DNA from: Erodium maritimum
Taxonomy: Eukaryota; Streptophyta; Magnoliopsida; Geraniales; Geraniaceae
DNA length: 64,000 nt
Reading direction: 5' to 3'
Assembly (NCBI GenBank): GCA_963921825.1
Contig: OY997594.1
Span: 13,955,001 to 14,019,000 of the forward strand
The translations under genes and the position numbers were made by a program. The notes beneath the pieces are model-generated. The model was not told where the DNA came from. It did not search any database and worked only from the letters and a program-made list of their open reading frames with translations. Positions 30,297 through 42,329 of the stretch are shown here, in pieces (position 1 is the first letter of the stretch; each line of letters starts with the position of its first letter).

Positions 30297-33200
30297 TGAA
30301 AAAAAAAAACACTTTCTTTTTTTCTCCCTTCTTCCTGTCACAAATCCTAGATCTAAACTCTTAAGGCCGCCGACGGCTGGCCTGGCCTTTTGGTCGGCCG
30401 ACCGTCGGTGGTCCTCTTCCCCTCACTTTCTCCTTTTATCCCCTCCCTCCTTTCCTGTTCACCCTGTCGTTCGGCTTGTTCGTTGGTCTTCAGTTTCGAG
30501 CGGGTCCCTGACGGTTGTGGCGCCCTCTTTCTTCGACGTTCGAACTCCCTATAGCTTCTGCTCCGGCGTTATGCGTATCTGGGCACAGGTGTTGCTCGGG
30601 GATCGTTTCTTCAACATACCTGGCTCTTCTGTCAAAACTTGGCTTCTTCTCCGATCTACTCCTCCTGTTCCGGCAGGTAGGGCTCGGGTTTCCTCTGCTC
30701 AGCTTTAGGTCGTGGGTGGGTGGTTGGCTTCGTGTGGTTGTTGCCGGCTTTGGATCTGAGTTTGAAGATGGTGGGTTTGTAGAAAGCGCCGGGGATTTGT
30801 GTTCTGTTTTGGTTTTGAACCGATAGGGTTCGAACCGGCCCAGGTCAGGCCATCTGGGTCGGGCCATCCGGGTCAGGCCATCTGTGTCAGGCCAATCGGG
30901 TCGGGCGATTTACAACTTCTCCCAACGGAGTTTGAGGCTTGCAGGCTGGTATTTGTTATTTTCCCTGTTATGTTTTAATATGTGTCATTGCCAGATCCAT
31001 CTTCTGTGGCTGTAGGTCGGGTCATCTCCGTTTATTCGTGAACTGTGGTGGTTGTGGTGGTAGCTTTCTCAAGGAGTTCGGTCAGGTTTGGGTGTTGGCC
31101 CCTGGAGTTCCTGACTCTGTTGTAGATCTGCTCCCCTTAGTGACATGGGTGAAGCCTCTTTTGGGTCATCGAAAGTGGCTAGTATCAGTTCTGGTCGTGG
31201 GACGCGTTTCTTCACCCTCCCTGGTGTTGATCGTTGTGGATTTGTACTAGTCGCGTCTGGTGGCATGGATGTTGGCCTACTCATGCTAGGTTGGAAGCTT
31301 TGTGCTTCTAGGTGCGGCGAATTCGTTGTGGAGTGCTTTGTCCACGGAGGAACTTTGGGAGTGCAGTTCAGACCCGGTGTGGGACTAATTTCCCATCTTC
31401 GTTTGTTGATTGTAGCGGCTATGTTCTCTTTGCTCTGGGAGTTCTTCTCCGTCAATACTTGGCTTTCTTTGATGTCCACAGTGTGTATCCGGTGGCTCGT
31501 TCTTGGCTCTGTGTGGGAAGCGTTTCTTCTGTAGGAGATCGTTGGGGTCCTGTGTGAGCTAAACTTGTCGTTGGTTGTTGAGGTGTTGGCCCCAACTCGT
31601 CGGAGGTTTTCTTCGGTGCTACAACGTTTCTTGATAGGAAAGTGTTCTGCTCATTCGTTGGGTGGTCGGCCGTATCGTTGTTCTCTGGTCGCGGTACGCG
31701 TTTCTCCATCCCCTGGGTATTGATCGTCGTGGATTCAGTGGTGTGTCAGGGTTTTGGTATTGTTGGCCTTCTCGACTGCTTTAGTTTGTGTCCCCGCTTT
31801 GTTAGTCTTAGTGCCCGTTGTTCAATCCTAAATGTCCAAATGTATATATCATCGTTAGCAATAAAGTTAAAGTGGCTTTATATTACTTATGTGTTGGAGT
31901 AATATATCGATGTGTGCTCTGATCTATGCCCACAATGCGAATAGAACCATAAATCGAGATAGATCACACTCGATAGGTCCCTAGTCAACAAAGCTTCACT
32001 AGAAGCGACTAATATGAAAGATGGCTCTTTATGGCTTACGTTCTGTTAGTCATTGGAATAGGATTCCGGAGTCTGATCATAGATATCATGTGGGACATGA
32101 TATAGGACGACCCGACATGAATATATGCCATAGATCAACATACTCATTGTCGTAGCTTATCATGTATCCTTAGACCAAGGAGTCTTCATGATCGCTATGC
32201 AGTAAACAACTAAGTTTGACATGAGCCTAACGTTGTCCGTAAAAGGGCTTCCATAACGGTCAAGATTGGCTTGGGGACGGACTGCATGAGTGACACGAAA
32301 GACGGCTAAGGGATTTATCCCTCATAATAAGGATGACGACTCTATGCCTATCTCAATCAGGATATCGGAGATAAAAGGATAATGACAAGGACGACGGAAA
32401 GGTTAAAATCGATAGGGTCGATTCGTTATGCAGTGTCAGGCAATACTAAAGTCTCGTTAGTTTCCACTGAAATAGGATCAAAATGGGATTTTACGTTGAT
32501 CTATTGATATGCATAAACCTAAGAGTGAAACCGGAGGGTGAAACTCATTGACACATTTATGGAGAATGGCAAAAAAGGAGTTGTCTTGGGACATGACAAA
32601 AACTGGGTATTAGGTCATGTGCTCGAAAGTGAATAGGACTTTACGGGTCAAGACAGGGCTTGGAGTCTTGGGATTGATCGCGTCGGATAATGTTGGACAT
32701 TTCCGGTATGGAAGGCTTGGAGGCGATGAGCGAATCAGGGGACCTCGTTGGAAATGGCCACGAGCCATGTTCCAAGACGCCCATGCAACCAAGGCCCATG
32801 GAACTAATTTATCAAGTCTTGATTATTTAGTACTAAATAAGCAAGACAAGGATTAAGGTGTTGGTGATTCACCACCTAACCTCATCTTGTCTAGCCATAC
32901 TTTATCCTATTTACACCTTACTTGTCACCATACTTGTCCCATGCTTTTAGTTTGACAAGTTGACAGGGTTTGTTATGTTAAGTCATCTTTTTTCAACATA
33001 ACAAACACAAGACAAGAATATGAAACACAACTTCTCCCTCCTCTCCCTTGTAATTTCGGCCAAGGCAAGCTCCCACCTCCATTTTTGTGTTCTTGAGTCC
33101 TCAAAGAGAAGGACTATGTGGTTTTGATTCCCATGTGGATACGTAGGCGTCTTGGAGACTCAAGCCAATCATTCGTTACCCGGTGTTCTTGTTTTGGTAA

Positions 33201-34081
33201 GAAATAGTGCTAAATTTTTCTCTAGTGAATCCATTCTTTGTTAGTTATTTCATGGTTTTAATCGTCTCTTGGTTTTCATTGATTTTCCGCTGCGAGTTGG
33301 TTCATCTCCAACCCAACCTCGAGACCCAACACGCTTACCCTTTTATCAATATTTGTTTAGTATTCATTTGCTTCCTTCCATTTCGGTGGTTAGGACTTGT
33401 CGGTTTAAGGTGTTGGCCGCCGGTGAGAAGTTTGGCATTTGTGGCTCTTAGTTGTCTACTTTCAGTTTTGTTTTTAGGGTTTAGTGTGTCTGGTTGGGTT
33501 TGACTCCCCGGGCATGTCTTTGTCGTTCGGTGTTGGCCGTCGACGTATTAGTTTTCATCTTCCAGTCTTTGTGATTGGTTGATGATCCTAATGAGCCAGT
33601 GTGTTTTCATTCTTAGGCAATCGGTCGATTTTTTTCAATATCGCTTGCGCTTAATTATTGCAAAATCCGGGTGATGGACCCTTCTTTTTTATGTGCTTCA
33701 GGGTACGAATATTTGGGTTTTAGACCTTTTTTCTGTTGGGTTCTTAATGGTTGTAATATTTGGGTATTTAGACCTTTTTCTTTGTTTGCACCCCTTATTG
33801 GGTTAGTCTTGAGGTTGTGCTTTTTGTCAGCGCTCGCGTCTGTTATTGGTTCTTCAGGTTATCCCCCTTGTTAGGGCTGTCATGAGGTTGTGCTTACATG
33901 CCATCACTCGTCTTTCAGGTTTCGCCGCTGCGTGGGCTCAGTTCATAGTGTGGATTCTGCCTTAGTGTGTTGAGGTTGTTCATGAGATTCCGACTAGAGA
34001 GGAGTGCTCCTTCATTGTGCTTCACCTCTGCTCTACGCTTCATAGAGCAGGTTTTATAATATGTATTTGCTGGAAAAAAAA
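30297..34081 (+). mobile_element. Poly(A) retroposon with target duplications, split by a solo LTR
   Basis: It is flanked by ACATGGAAAAA at 30286-30296 and again at 34082-34092. It begins with a pyrimidine-rich 5' end and finishes with an A-run after ATGTATTTGCTGG. Without the inserted LTR (31800-33331 plus 5-bp TSD) the element is about 2.25 kb. Inside, CGTGGGACGCGTTTCTTCACC at about 31196 and the similar CGCGGTACGCGTTTCTCCATC at about 31689 show an internal partial duplication. No protein of a known family is encoded. It therefore behaves as a non-autonomous element mobilised by LINE machinery. Confidence 0.7.
31800..33331. mobile_element. Solo LTR X1 with perfect 5-bp target duplication
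   Basis: It begins TGTTAGTC and ends GAGACCCAACA, with CGCTT at 31795-31799 and again at 33332-33336. The 1,532-bp sequence has a second copy at 50119-51813 in inverse orientation, about 160 bp longer because this copy has lost a segment near 32320. No gag or pol exists. Termini and TSD make a solo LTR (unequal recombination product) the simplest reading. Confidence 0.85.
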
Positions 34082-34091
34082 ACATGGAAAA

Positions 34092-34643
34092 AAGAATTCA
34101 ATTCCTCAACATACCACAAACAAATAAACAAAATTTTATCTCCGTATCTTTAGGATTTTCAAACAACTTCTCCTCACATTATTTTTACAGTGTCGCAGTC
34201 TGCTTCCGACTATCAAGACCACCCACTACTCATCATTATAGTGCAGATGACTGAGGAACCACTTAACCCGGGACGAGGACCACATACTACCCAACATTTT
34301 CCAATGGTGCGAGGGATGCTCCTCAGAACCCGTAACATCATTGACACACGACCTAGTATGCGAAATGCAGAAGGAAACCAGTTCCAGGATAAGGGCTGTC
34401 ATAAGGAGTATCCACGGGGATCATACATATGCATGGAATAGGCCTGACCAGGAACTGGACCGGTCAGAGTCCTCATCCAATGCTTGGAACGATAGTTCAG
34501 GCAGCGTTACATAGGATAATCAGGAAAACAACCTTGTTGACAGGTTTGAAGACTATAGTAAGATGACAGAGAGGCTCGGCTCTCGGCCTCGCCGATCGTA
34601 ATGAGGAATCTTTAACAGTACGGGGTGAAACAGAGGAGCCCCA
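34092..34643. other. Spacer with no recognised feature
   Basis: Only a short ORF without motifs (34190-34441) is present. It ends at the CCCCA that precedes the long LTR-like unit. Confidence 0.4.
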
Positions 34644-37600
34644 TGTCACGCCCCAAATCCGGTTTTGCCCGGACCCGAGACGTAACTAAAGATTTGCAGT
34701 AAAACGAGAATAATAAAATAAAATAAAGTTTCCAAATGATATAAATCCTTCAAAATGTAAGAGTCACTGCTCAATCGGTAAAACACAATATCCAACATAA
34801 AAGACTACACGTCTCTAAAACTAGCTAAACCCTCAAGCTCCCAAGCTCCGAGAGTCCGGCTAAAACTGCTCCCGCTCAACACCTGAAACACCACAAAGAC
34901 AGGAGGGGTGAGCTTACGCTCAGTAGGGAAAATGCATAACCAGGTCACCCTTTTTGTTTAACAATTAGGATTTCTCAATTTTTGTTTCAAATCTCAAATA
35001 CGAAGAAATGCGAATACAATGAAATGAGGGAGTAAACCGAGTGTTCAACGATTAAAGGAGTCAAAATAATCATAGGGAAATCAAGGAGTCAAAGCATTTC
35101 TTAAATAATCAAAGAGAGACAAAGCGTTCGATAAATGCCGTGGGACCTGAAGTCGCCACCCTCCGATCCACAATACTCTTTGTGTCATGTCAGATTTTCC
35201 CTCGGTCCAGAGGAGAAGCATAACGTCGGATTACCGGTAACAACCCCTGAGGGCGCTTATCGTCGAGATTCTCGGAAACATCTCCAAAGGACCATATGTC
35301 ATAGGGAACCAAGGTATGGCTCCCGTGAGACGCATACACTTGGGTGAATCAACCATTAATCATCCCCGTAGGGTAAACCGTCCAATAAACAATGCCCCGT
35401 AGGGTCCAATAATCAATGCCCCGCAGGGCCCAATCCACTGGTTATGATACTACCCCACACCGGATTTCTCTACGGTGTAGGTACCATACCGAGTACCGAC
35501 TATGATACTACCCCACACCGTATTTCTCTACAGTGTAGGTACCATAACGAGTGCCGACTATGATACTACCCCACACCGTATTCCTCCACGGTGTAGGTAT
35601 CATAGCGGGTGCCGACTATGATACTACCCCACACCGTATTCCTCCAGTGTGGGTACCATATCGGATACCAAGTCATCGGCTAAGGTACTACCCCACACCG
35701 TATTCCTTCAGTGTGGGTACCTCATAGGCACTACCCCACTCGCAACGTGGGTGCCATACCGATATAGAAGTCAACTAAAAGATTCACAAGTGAATAACAC
35801 ACTCAAGCAATCAAGGAGCAACCAACACTTAACGAATCACAATTATATCACAGCACATCACAAGAATCAATCAACACAACCTTCTTACCAGTTACTTACC
35901 AACCAAGGCCCATTGGTCCATCGATCACCTGATTGTACCGCTTGGCACAATCAGTCATACTCGATCCTCCATTCAATCATTCAGTCATTCAAGCATTCAA
36001 GCATTCAATCAAATACACAATTAAGCAGTCAAGCATTCATAATTGGTCAATCGAATTATCTAGTTGTATTAGACTCTTAACTTATTCAAATTAGGCAACC
36101 AAGCATGTGAACCTAACACAACAACTAATCCGAGGGCTCATCCCGACCTCTATACCAGTAAAACAATTCTCAAGTATTGAAAGCGAGTTACACTAGTGAT
36201 TCACATCCTAAATATGCTTACTAGACACGTCCGTTTATTAGTAAATGAAAGACATTTATTCTAGTTATTCGCATCATGTATGCAAGTCTAGGACCTTTCC
36301 GATTTTATTAACCTAATGGGCATACTAATATTGAAATACTCGAGGAGTTAGGACTTTCCCTACCTCGTGGTCTTCCTCTAAAAACACTCTGCTGTAAATC
36401 GATCAATCGCTTCTCCGTTCTTCACACGGGTACCGGAGTGGTCTTCGTCTGCTCGGGCGAAGTCCAAGCTCTCGGACGAAGTCTAACTCCGAGTCTGGGT
36501 TTACAGAAAAACGGTCCAAAATCAGTTCGGGTCCAGATTGACCAGTCCTTTAAATTAACAGTTCAAACTTTTATATCCAATCGATTAATCCGATAGGTAG
36601 CTGATTTAGTCCAAAAGCGTAATTAATTTAGTTTTAAATTAATTAACTAATTCTGTCCAGACCCGGTCCGACCCATGCCTGATCCAGACCGGGATCCAAA
36701 CCCGAGTCGAACCCGGACTCAGATTCAGTCAGACCCAGGCCCAAACTGATTCAAGCCCGAGGCCCAAACTGGTTCAGGCCAGAGGCCCAACTGAATCCAG
36801 GCCCGAGCCCAACACGAGGTCTCGTCCTGCCTGAGTCGGGAATGGAGTTAGACGGGCTAGGGTTCCGGCAGACTCCGGCGATGGCGACGGCGACGGCGAC
36901 GGTTTCGACGGCGAAGGATGCGTCAGAAGCTCGGGAAACACGACGGGGACGTTGGTTGGGGTGAGGCCGAACTCTCCCGGCCATATCTGACTGTCAACGC
37001 CGCCGGCGACGCGCGTCATAGATCTGGAACTCGGAGGGCTCCGGCGACGCTCCCTGACCATTCCCGACCTCAGACAAGCCGGAAGCTCGAGGCTTTACAT
37101 TGAAAAGGGGTTGGAGAAGGTGATTCCAGTAAGGAATCGAGCTCACCTTCTACGGTTTTGCTCGAATCGAGCACGGCGAGGTCTGGCGCGAAGGCGGGCG
37201 GTGGCTGTGGCTTCGAGACGACGAGGAAGACGAAGAGGTCCAGGGTTTTGGGGTTTCTGATACGGTGGAGAAGGGAGGCGGAGAAAAAGGAGTAGAAGGA
37301 AGAAGGAGAAGCTGAGGAAGGCTCAAATCGAGCTTCGGGACAACGAACCGAGCTTAGAGCTCCGGCGTCCCTTTGGTCTTCTCACGGAAGGCTCAGATCT
37401 GAGCTCTGAGGCGACGAGAAACAGAAGAAAAGGACGAGGCAAGGCAAGGTGATGGTGGGGGAAAAGGTTGTCGAGGACGACGGGCGAGAGGGTGCCGGTG
37501 GTCGGAGGAAGAGGATGAGCGGCGAGGGGTGCGGTCTGGTGTCGCAGAGAGGAAGACGAAGAGGTGAGTGAACAGTGCTGCAATAAGGGTTTTCCCCCCT

Positions 37601-37800
37601 TTTATAGACGGACCGTTCGAGCTTGCGGGTTGGGCTCGCGTAATTGGGCCGTGCATGACGAGGCTGGGCCCAAATCCGAGCACGGCTCAAAACAGCTGCT
37701 TTTTTTTTAAATTTCTTTTCCAACTACTTACTTTACAAAAATAAACCCCCACGTTTTAGATTGCAGTTAGACACTCTGATAGAACGAAGTGGGTTTTACA
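34644..37800 (+). mobile_element. Long LTR-like unit, TGTCACGCCCC family, probable solo LTR
   Basis: It starts TGTCACGCCCCAAATCCGG and a matching TG..CA end is proposed at GTGGGTTTTACA (37800). CCCCA precedes and CCCTA follows, a 5-bp duplication with one mismatch. The related copy at 1-1649 confirms the start and the first 1.7 kb but cannot confirm the right end. The unit includes a 58-bp tandem array (35443-35727), a GGCGAC hexanucleotide run near 36880-36906 and GC-rich sequence to 37650. No gag or pol is present. Confidence 0.55.
35443..35727 (+). repeat. 58-bp tandem array with internal hairpins
   Basis: About five units start TATGATACTACCCCACACCG. Each contains an ACGGTGTAG-type partner to the CACACCGT word, so single strands could fold. 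The last units are shortened. The array sits inside the long LTR-like unit. There are no unique spacers, so it is not a CRISPR-like array. Confidence 0.85.
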
Positions 37801-38140
37801 CCCTACCTCGGCCCCCACGAAACCGCCATTGGTTTTTTCTCTATCTCCTCTGATCCATGACATACTCCTTGAACGACTGTTACAACACAACATGCTAGAC
37901 CAAGTCGAGACGGGGATTGTCTACTGGATTTCTTGTGCAACTCACTGCATGAATAGAGACCCACCCCCTAGATTTCTCTCTAGTAACACCGACCAATTTT
38001 TCATAAGACTAGTGTTTCGACCATCGCCGAAACTATATCTCGTCCTCGTTTATTTATTTCCACATATTGTATGGTCCTCGTGATCTTTTCCTTTCACTAA
38101 CAATAATTTGTTATAAAAATCCGTCGAACCTATGATCGTG
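37801..38140. other. Short spacer, nothing recognised
   Basis: It lies between the proposed right end of the LTR-like unit and the truncated 3' side of the LINE ORF1 copy. No motifs were seen. Confidence 0.35.
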
Positions 38141-39345
38141 TTGCTGCCGTTTCGAAGTAGAATGCGAACACCCCCGGCCTGATATCCTTGATGACCAACC
38201 CCTCGACTTCCCCTAAGCCCGAGAGATTATCCGGAGGAAGGTCTCCTTGCGAGGTGGCTTGGCGGTCCACAGTTTGCCCAACATGGAAAACTGTTGCCAA
38301 GCGAGGACCGACGGGCTCACCAGAAGGTACGGGACCTCAACTACCTCCTCTTCCTCCACCTCCTCCTCCAGCGAGCATGTCGAAAAGCCATCTTGAATGT
38401 TGGGCAGATTGGATTCCAGTGACACTAACAGCTCCGGCGTCTGTGGGGTGGTCCTGGTGCCCTTAGGCTTGAAAGCTCTACGGCGGAGGCGAGAGTAACG
38501 CCGAAATCACCAGCACCCAATCACCATTGGGGACGGTGATCCCATCACATAGGGCTCTTAGTTCCTTCCTGCCCTGTTCCTCCCTCTCCGTATATATCAT
38601 AGGGGTCTTCCCCCGAGATGGATCTCTAATCAGTGGAGGCGGCGGGAAGGAGACGGAAACCTCCAAAACCCTAGCGTAACTTAGGGTTGAAGCTAGAGTT
38701 TTGGACAAGATAGGGTGATTGTCCACTAGATCAAAAGAGCCTCCCTCCCTCATAGGGGAATCAGACAGGATAGCCGACTTCGTCAACAACGGCTCCGCCT
38801 TGCCGCTCAGAGGAATATAGGCCAGCGTTGGTGGCGGAGTCACCGTCGATTGCAGCGTGCTAGGATCTCTAGGTTCTTGTGGCAGTTGAGGAGGGGAAGC
38901 AATCGCTGAAGCCCGTGAGGGAGACGAGGCGCCAAGATTGACCGACGGTGGGGAAAGCGGTTGAACCCTAGCCAGACTTAGAGAAGACGTTAGGGTTTTA
39001 GACTTAAGAGGACGGCCCCTTCGTGGCTTAACCAATGGTTGGAAAGAACCCAAATTGAAAAACGGGGACACCAGTCGATAGAGGACTTGTGGAAGAAGGA
39101 GGGAGAGGGACCAAAGCCATTGACGTCTTTGGCTTCTAGTTTTGTCTCGCTTTGATAGGGAGCGCGACCTCCGAGGATGGGCGTGTTGGTGGTGGCACAT
39201 ATGACGTGTGCTGCACCACGTGGGGATGTGATGGGACATGACCAGCGGTGGGTGCAACAATCACATCGACAGCAGGAATAGGGGCCTCCATAGGTTAGGC
39301 TAGTGTTTCTTTGGCAAAGAGGAAGATCTTAAAAGTCGAGAAAGT
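38141..39345 (-). pseudogene. LINE ORF1 copy B, N-terminal part and DUF4283 start
   Basis: On the minus strand the ORF1 start (MEAPIPAVDVIVAP, about 39290) leads into a proline-rich region that is open from 39260 to 38478 (260 aa). Beyond it are an acidic run and the DUF4283-type block SMLGKLWTAKPPRKETFLRI and IKDIRPG-like text near 38200. The same order is seen in copies C (53.9-47.4 kb) and D (63.15 kb to the right edge). It breaks off at about 38140, before the zinc knuckle. Stops and frameshifts are present, for example one in the N-terminal 60 codons. ORF1 of plant LINEs packages element RNA; this copy cannot make a full protein. Confidence 0.7.
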
Positions 39346-40399
39346 ACGTTCTATCTAACTATGTCAAAAGACCATATTATTAGTTTACATTAATGATATT
39401 GGAAATAGATAAATAAATAAAGTTTCAATATCAAGGCCCTAAAAGGGCTCAATCCAAAAGAACGCCAGTAAGTTCAAATTAGTTTAAAAACCAACATCAA
39501 CGGGTACTTTTAACGATGTAAAACTATACCCTTTAATCATGTCAGTGGTTGAAAGGTTTCATTAATCCGGTGGCTTGAAACTATTATCTGTGTCGGTTAT
39601 CGATTGACGCTCACCCTACATACATCTTGTCTTGTAAAAATCGGCCTTAGAGTTATTTAAACGCCAATTTATATAACAATGATTCATTTGACCGTTTCGC
39701 CTTATTTTAATAATCATCTTTTTTATTGATTTTCTCTCCAAAAATTCGACCTAAGTTTTTTTAATATAAAGATTCATTAATAAATTAACAAATCTTACAC
39801 TGCGGACAATACATATCAAACACACACAAGCGTTGCATTCGCCAGTCGTTTTTGGGAACCCGAGAAAAAACCAACGAGATGAATAGCTCTCGAGAAAGGC
39901 GACACAACGCCTAGATAAAAAACTATCACCATGTCGGTCTTTCTTATTGGCTCTCCGAAGAGATTTGTCGATAAAGAATCCCGACCGGACACGCCACCTA
40001 AGACAACAATCACACCTACCGAAGATTCGAGATTCCAGCAGGGGGACAAACAAAAACATATAAGCAAACAAACAAAGTAAATAACACGATAAACGATCAC
40101 GACGCACAAGAACTACTTTCGACCGACCTCCGATGTTTGGGGTAGGGAACAGAGCGAGGTGGGCGGAACTGGAGGAGGGGCGTAGAAAAAAGGCTAGGCT
40201 AGAGGGAAGGCTAGGCTAGAGGGAGTCTGGTCGTCGTCGGGGGATGAAGCCCAAAGAGATGGGGTGGTTGTTGAAAGGAGATGAAGGTGAAAGGAGGGTG
40301 ATTGGTGCCCGGTGGATTTGTCCGCCATGGTGGCGGTTTTGATTGTCGTGGGGTGGATCTGGCTTGAGGCTAGTAGATCTAGACGTCGAGGGCAAAAAG
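39346..40399. other. Spacer, no recognised gene
   Basis: AT-rich at 39360-39780. Minus-strand ORFs at 39751-40109 overlap one another in two frames and show no family motif. The 40140-40400 part is GA/CT-rich. Nothing here is supported as a gene. Confidence 0.4.
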
Positions 40400-40407
40400 G
40401 ACGAAAC

Positions 40408-41038
40408 CAAGGATCTAAAAAACGCTAGGCGCTAGTTGGGCGGTTAGGCGCTTCGAGAATTAATAGGAGACTAATCGGGAATTAATCGGATTTTTATTTT
40501 TCTATTTTGTTTAATTTATTTAAAAATATTATATATATATATATATGAATAAAATATGAAGTTTATTATGAAAAAAAATAGTAAAAACAACATTTTTAAA
40601 AATACAACAAATATATATATTTGTTACATAATTATCCATAAATGACAAAAAAAAAATCATATAAACAACATTAATATCCTTATATAAAAATAAAACTAGT
40701 AATAAAATGTTAAAAATTAATATGATTTTTTCCTAAAAAGATAAAAAAAATGTCAATAAACAAGTAAACTACATTAACATCCACAACCATTTAAGATGTA
40801 AGTGTATATCATCTATGATTGTTAATTTTATAATTAAATTTAAAATAAAAATTACATATATTTTTTATAATAATAAAAATCCACCTAGGACCGATTAATC
40901 CCGCCGAGGTGGGGATTGACCCAATTTTTTTTAAATCCACCTAGAACCGCCCGACTTATTAAAATCGGGTCGTTGTTCTAAAAATCCCCGCCTACATGCC
41001 GATTAATCCCCGACCTAAACCCGACTTTTAGAACACTG
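40408..41038. mobile_element. hAT-type MITE
   Basis: The right end, inverted, reads CAGTGTTCTAAAAGTCGGG. The left end is CAAGGATCTAAAAAACGCTAGGCG. These are the CAGTGTTCTAAAAA..GCCTAGGCG style ends common to hAT MITEs of plants. The flanking 8-mers are GACGAAAC (40400-40407) and ATCGAAAC (41039-41046), six of eight identical. Both subterminal regions carry GATTAATC-type repeats. The interior is AT-rich and non-coding. Confidence 0.65.
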
Positions 41039-42329
41039 ATCGAAACAGGTTACAAGGAGTTGAAGCATGCTAAATAAGAGCGGTAGACCATAACAAACAA
41101 TCTACCCAACGAGTGTAAAATTCGACCTATCTGAATCTACGCAATCCCCCTTGTTTCAATCAAGAACACTGGTATCAAACCGATTTAGTTTTCTGAACGG
41201 CACCAAAAATCTTGAAACATTTATAAGTTTATAGTAAAGACAAGAATCACAAAGTCAAAACTGTATATGTATGTGTAAACGTTGTTGAGTTGCAATCAGA
41301 AAATGATGGGTAAATAGTACGTGAGTGCACTGCACGAGGCAACATAGGAACACGTGAGAGAGAAGTGATGTGGATATGAAGAACAATAATGTGAGGGAAA
41401 GAGAAAAGAAGAGAAGAGGTGTTGATTGGGTATTGGGCCAAATGGAGAAAGATGAAAGGAGATGTGTGCGCTCATTTTCATGCTCGTCTTGTCTTCTACG
41501 ATGCTGCCCCACGTGAGTTGACCCCTCTCACTCACGTGCATTTTCACCCCTCTACTTTCTCTCCTGCCAAACACTCTGTTTCACTCATCAATTCCTGTCT
41601 CAGATCTTTTCACCTCCCATCCTAATCACTTGATAGATGGATATGTAACAATAGTCTTAACAAAAATTTGGGAAGGGCCCGGATACTTAATCAGACGTAT
41701 GGTTGTTACTTTCTTGTTAATTATTTGATCAAGATCACTTCTCATTTAAAAGTATCTCGATCTATCCATTTTCTATGAAAATCTACATTTTATATTTTTG
41801 TTAAAAGTTATTAGCATAATATGTAATCATGTTGTCTTGAGAGAAGAGGATAAAAAAAGGATTATTTTGGAGTAGTGTAGATGTAATCATTGTTTATATT
41901 CTCTTTGCTCAGTAATGTGCTTGCGCTTAGGGATCAGTTAACTATTATTATCTTTTTATTTTAATTTGTTTGCTCGTCTTAATATTAACAATTTAACATG
42001 CATCTACTTCCTTATTAGTTGTATTTTTAATATGATTACAGTTAACAGGTGGCAGTTAATCCGCAAAATCCGCACATCATCACGTGATTTAAATGTCTGC
42101 CTACCACATCATCACGTGGCCAACTCACACTGGGTTATCATGGCCCCACTCTCGCTATCTATTTTACTTTTTAAGGATAATATTACATATATGCGATAAA
42201 TTATGATCTTCCTTGAATTAAAAACGTCTGTGCTCTCCAAGGGTTTGAGAGCTCTCCACTCTAGCTTCTGTTTAAAAAGTTGTTTTAAGTCGTCTTCATG
42301 CTTTAGGGTGTTACCGGGAGTTCGATCAT
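41039..42329. other. AT-rich spacer, no recognised gene
   Basis: Only ORFs without motifs are present. The segment 41470-41560 has CACGTG cores (G-box) on both sides of a short CT-rich stretch, as in promoters, but no downstream gene is visible. Confidence 0.4.

Noticed and set aside
35443-35727. CRISPR-like regular repeats
   Set aside because: The units are directly adjacent without unique spacers, in plant DNA, inside an LTR. This is an ordinary tandem repeat.
39751-40109. Membrane-like 97- and 118-aa minus-strand ORFs
   Set aside because: Two frames overlap over the same bases; the apparent hydrophobicity comes from T-rich sequence. No TATA box or family motif was seen.
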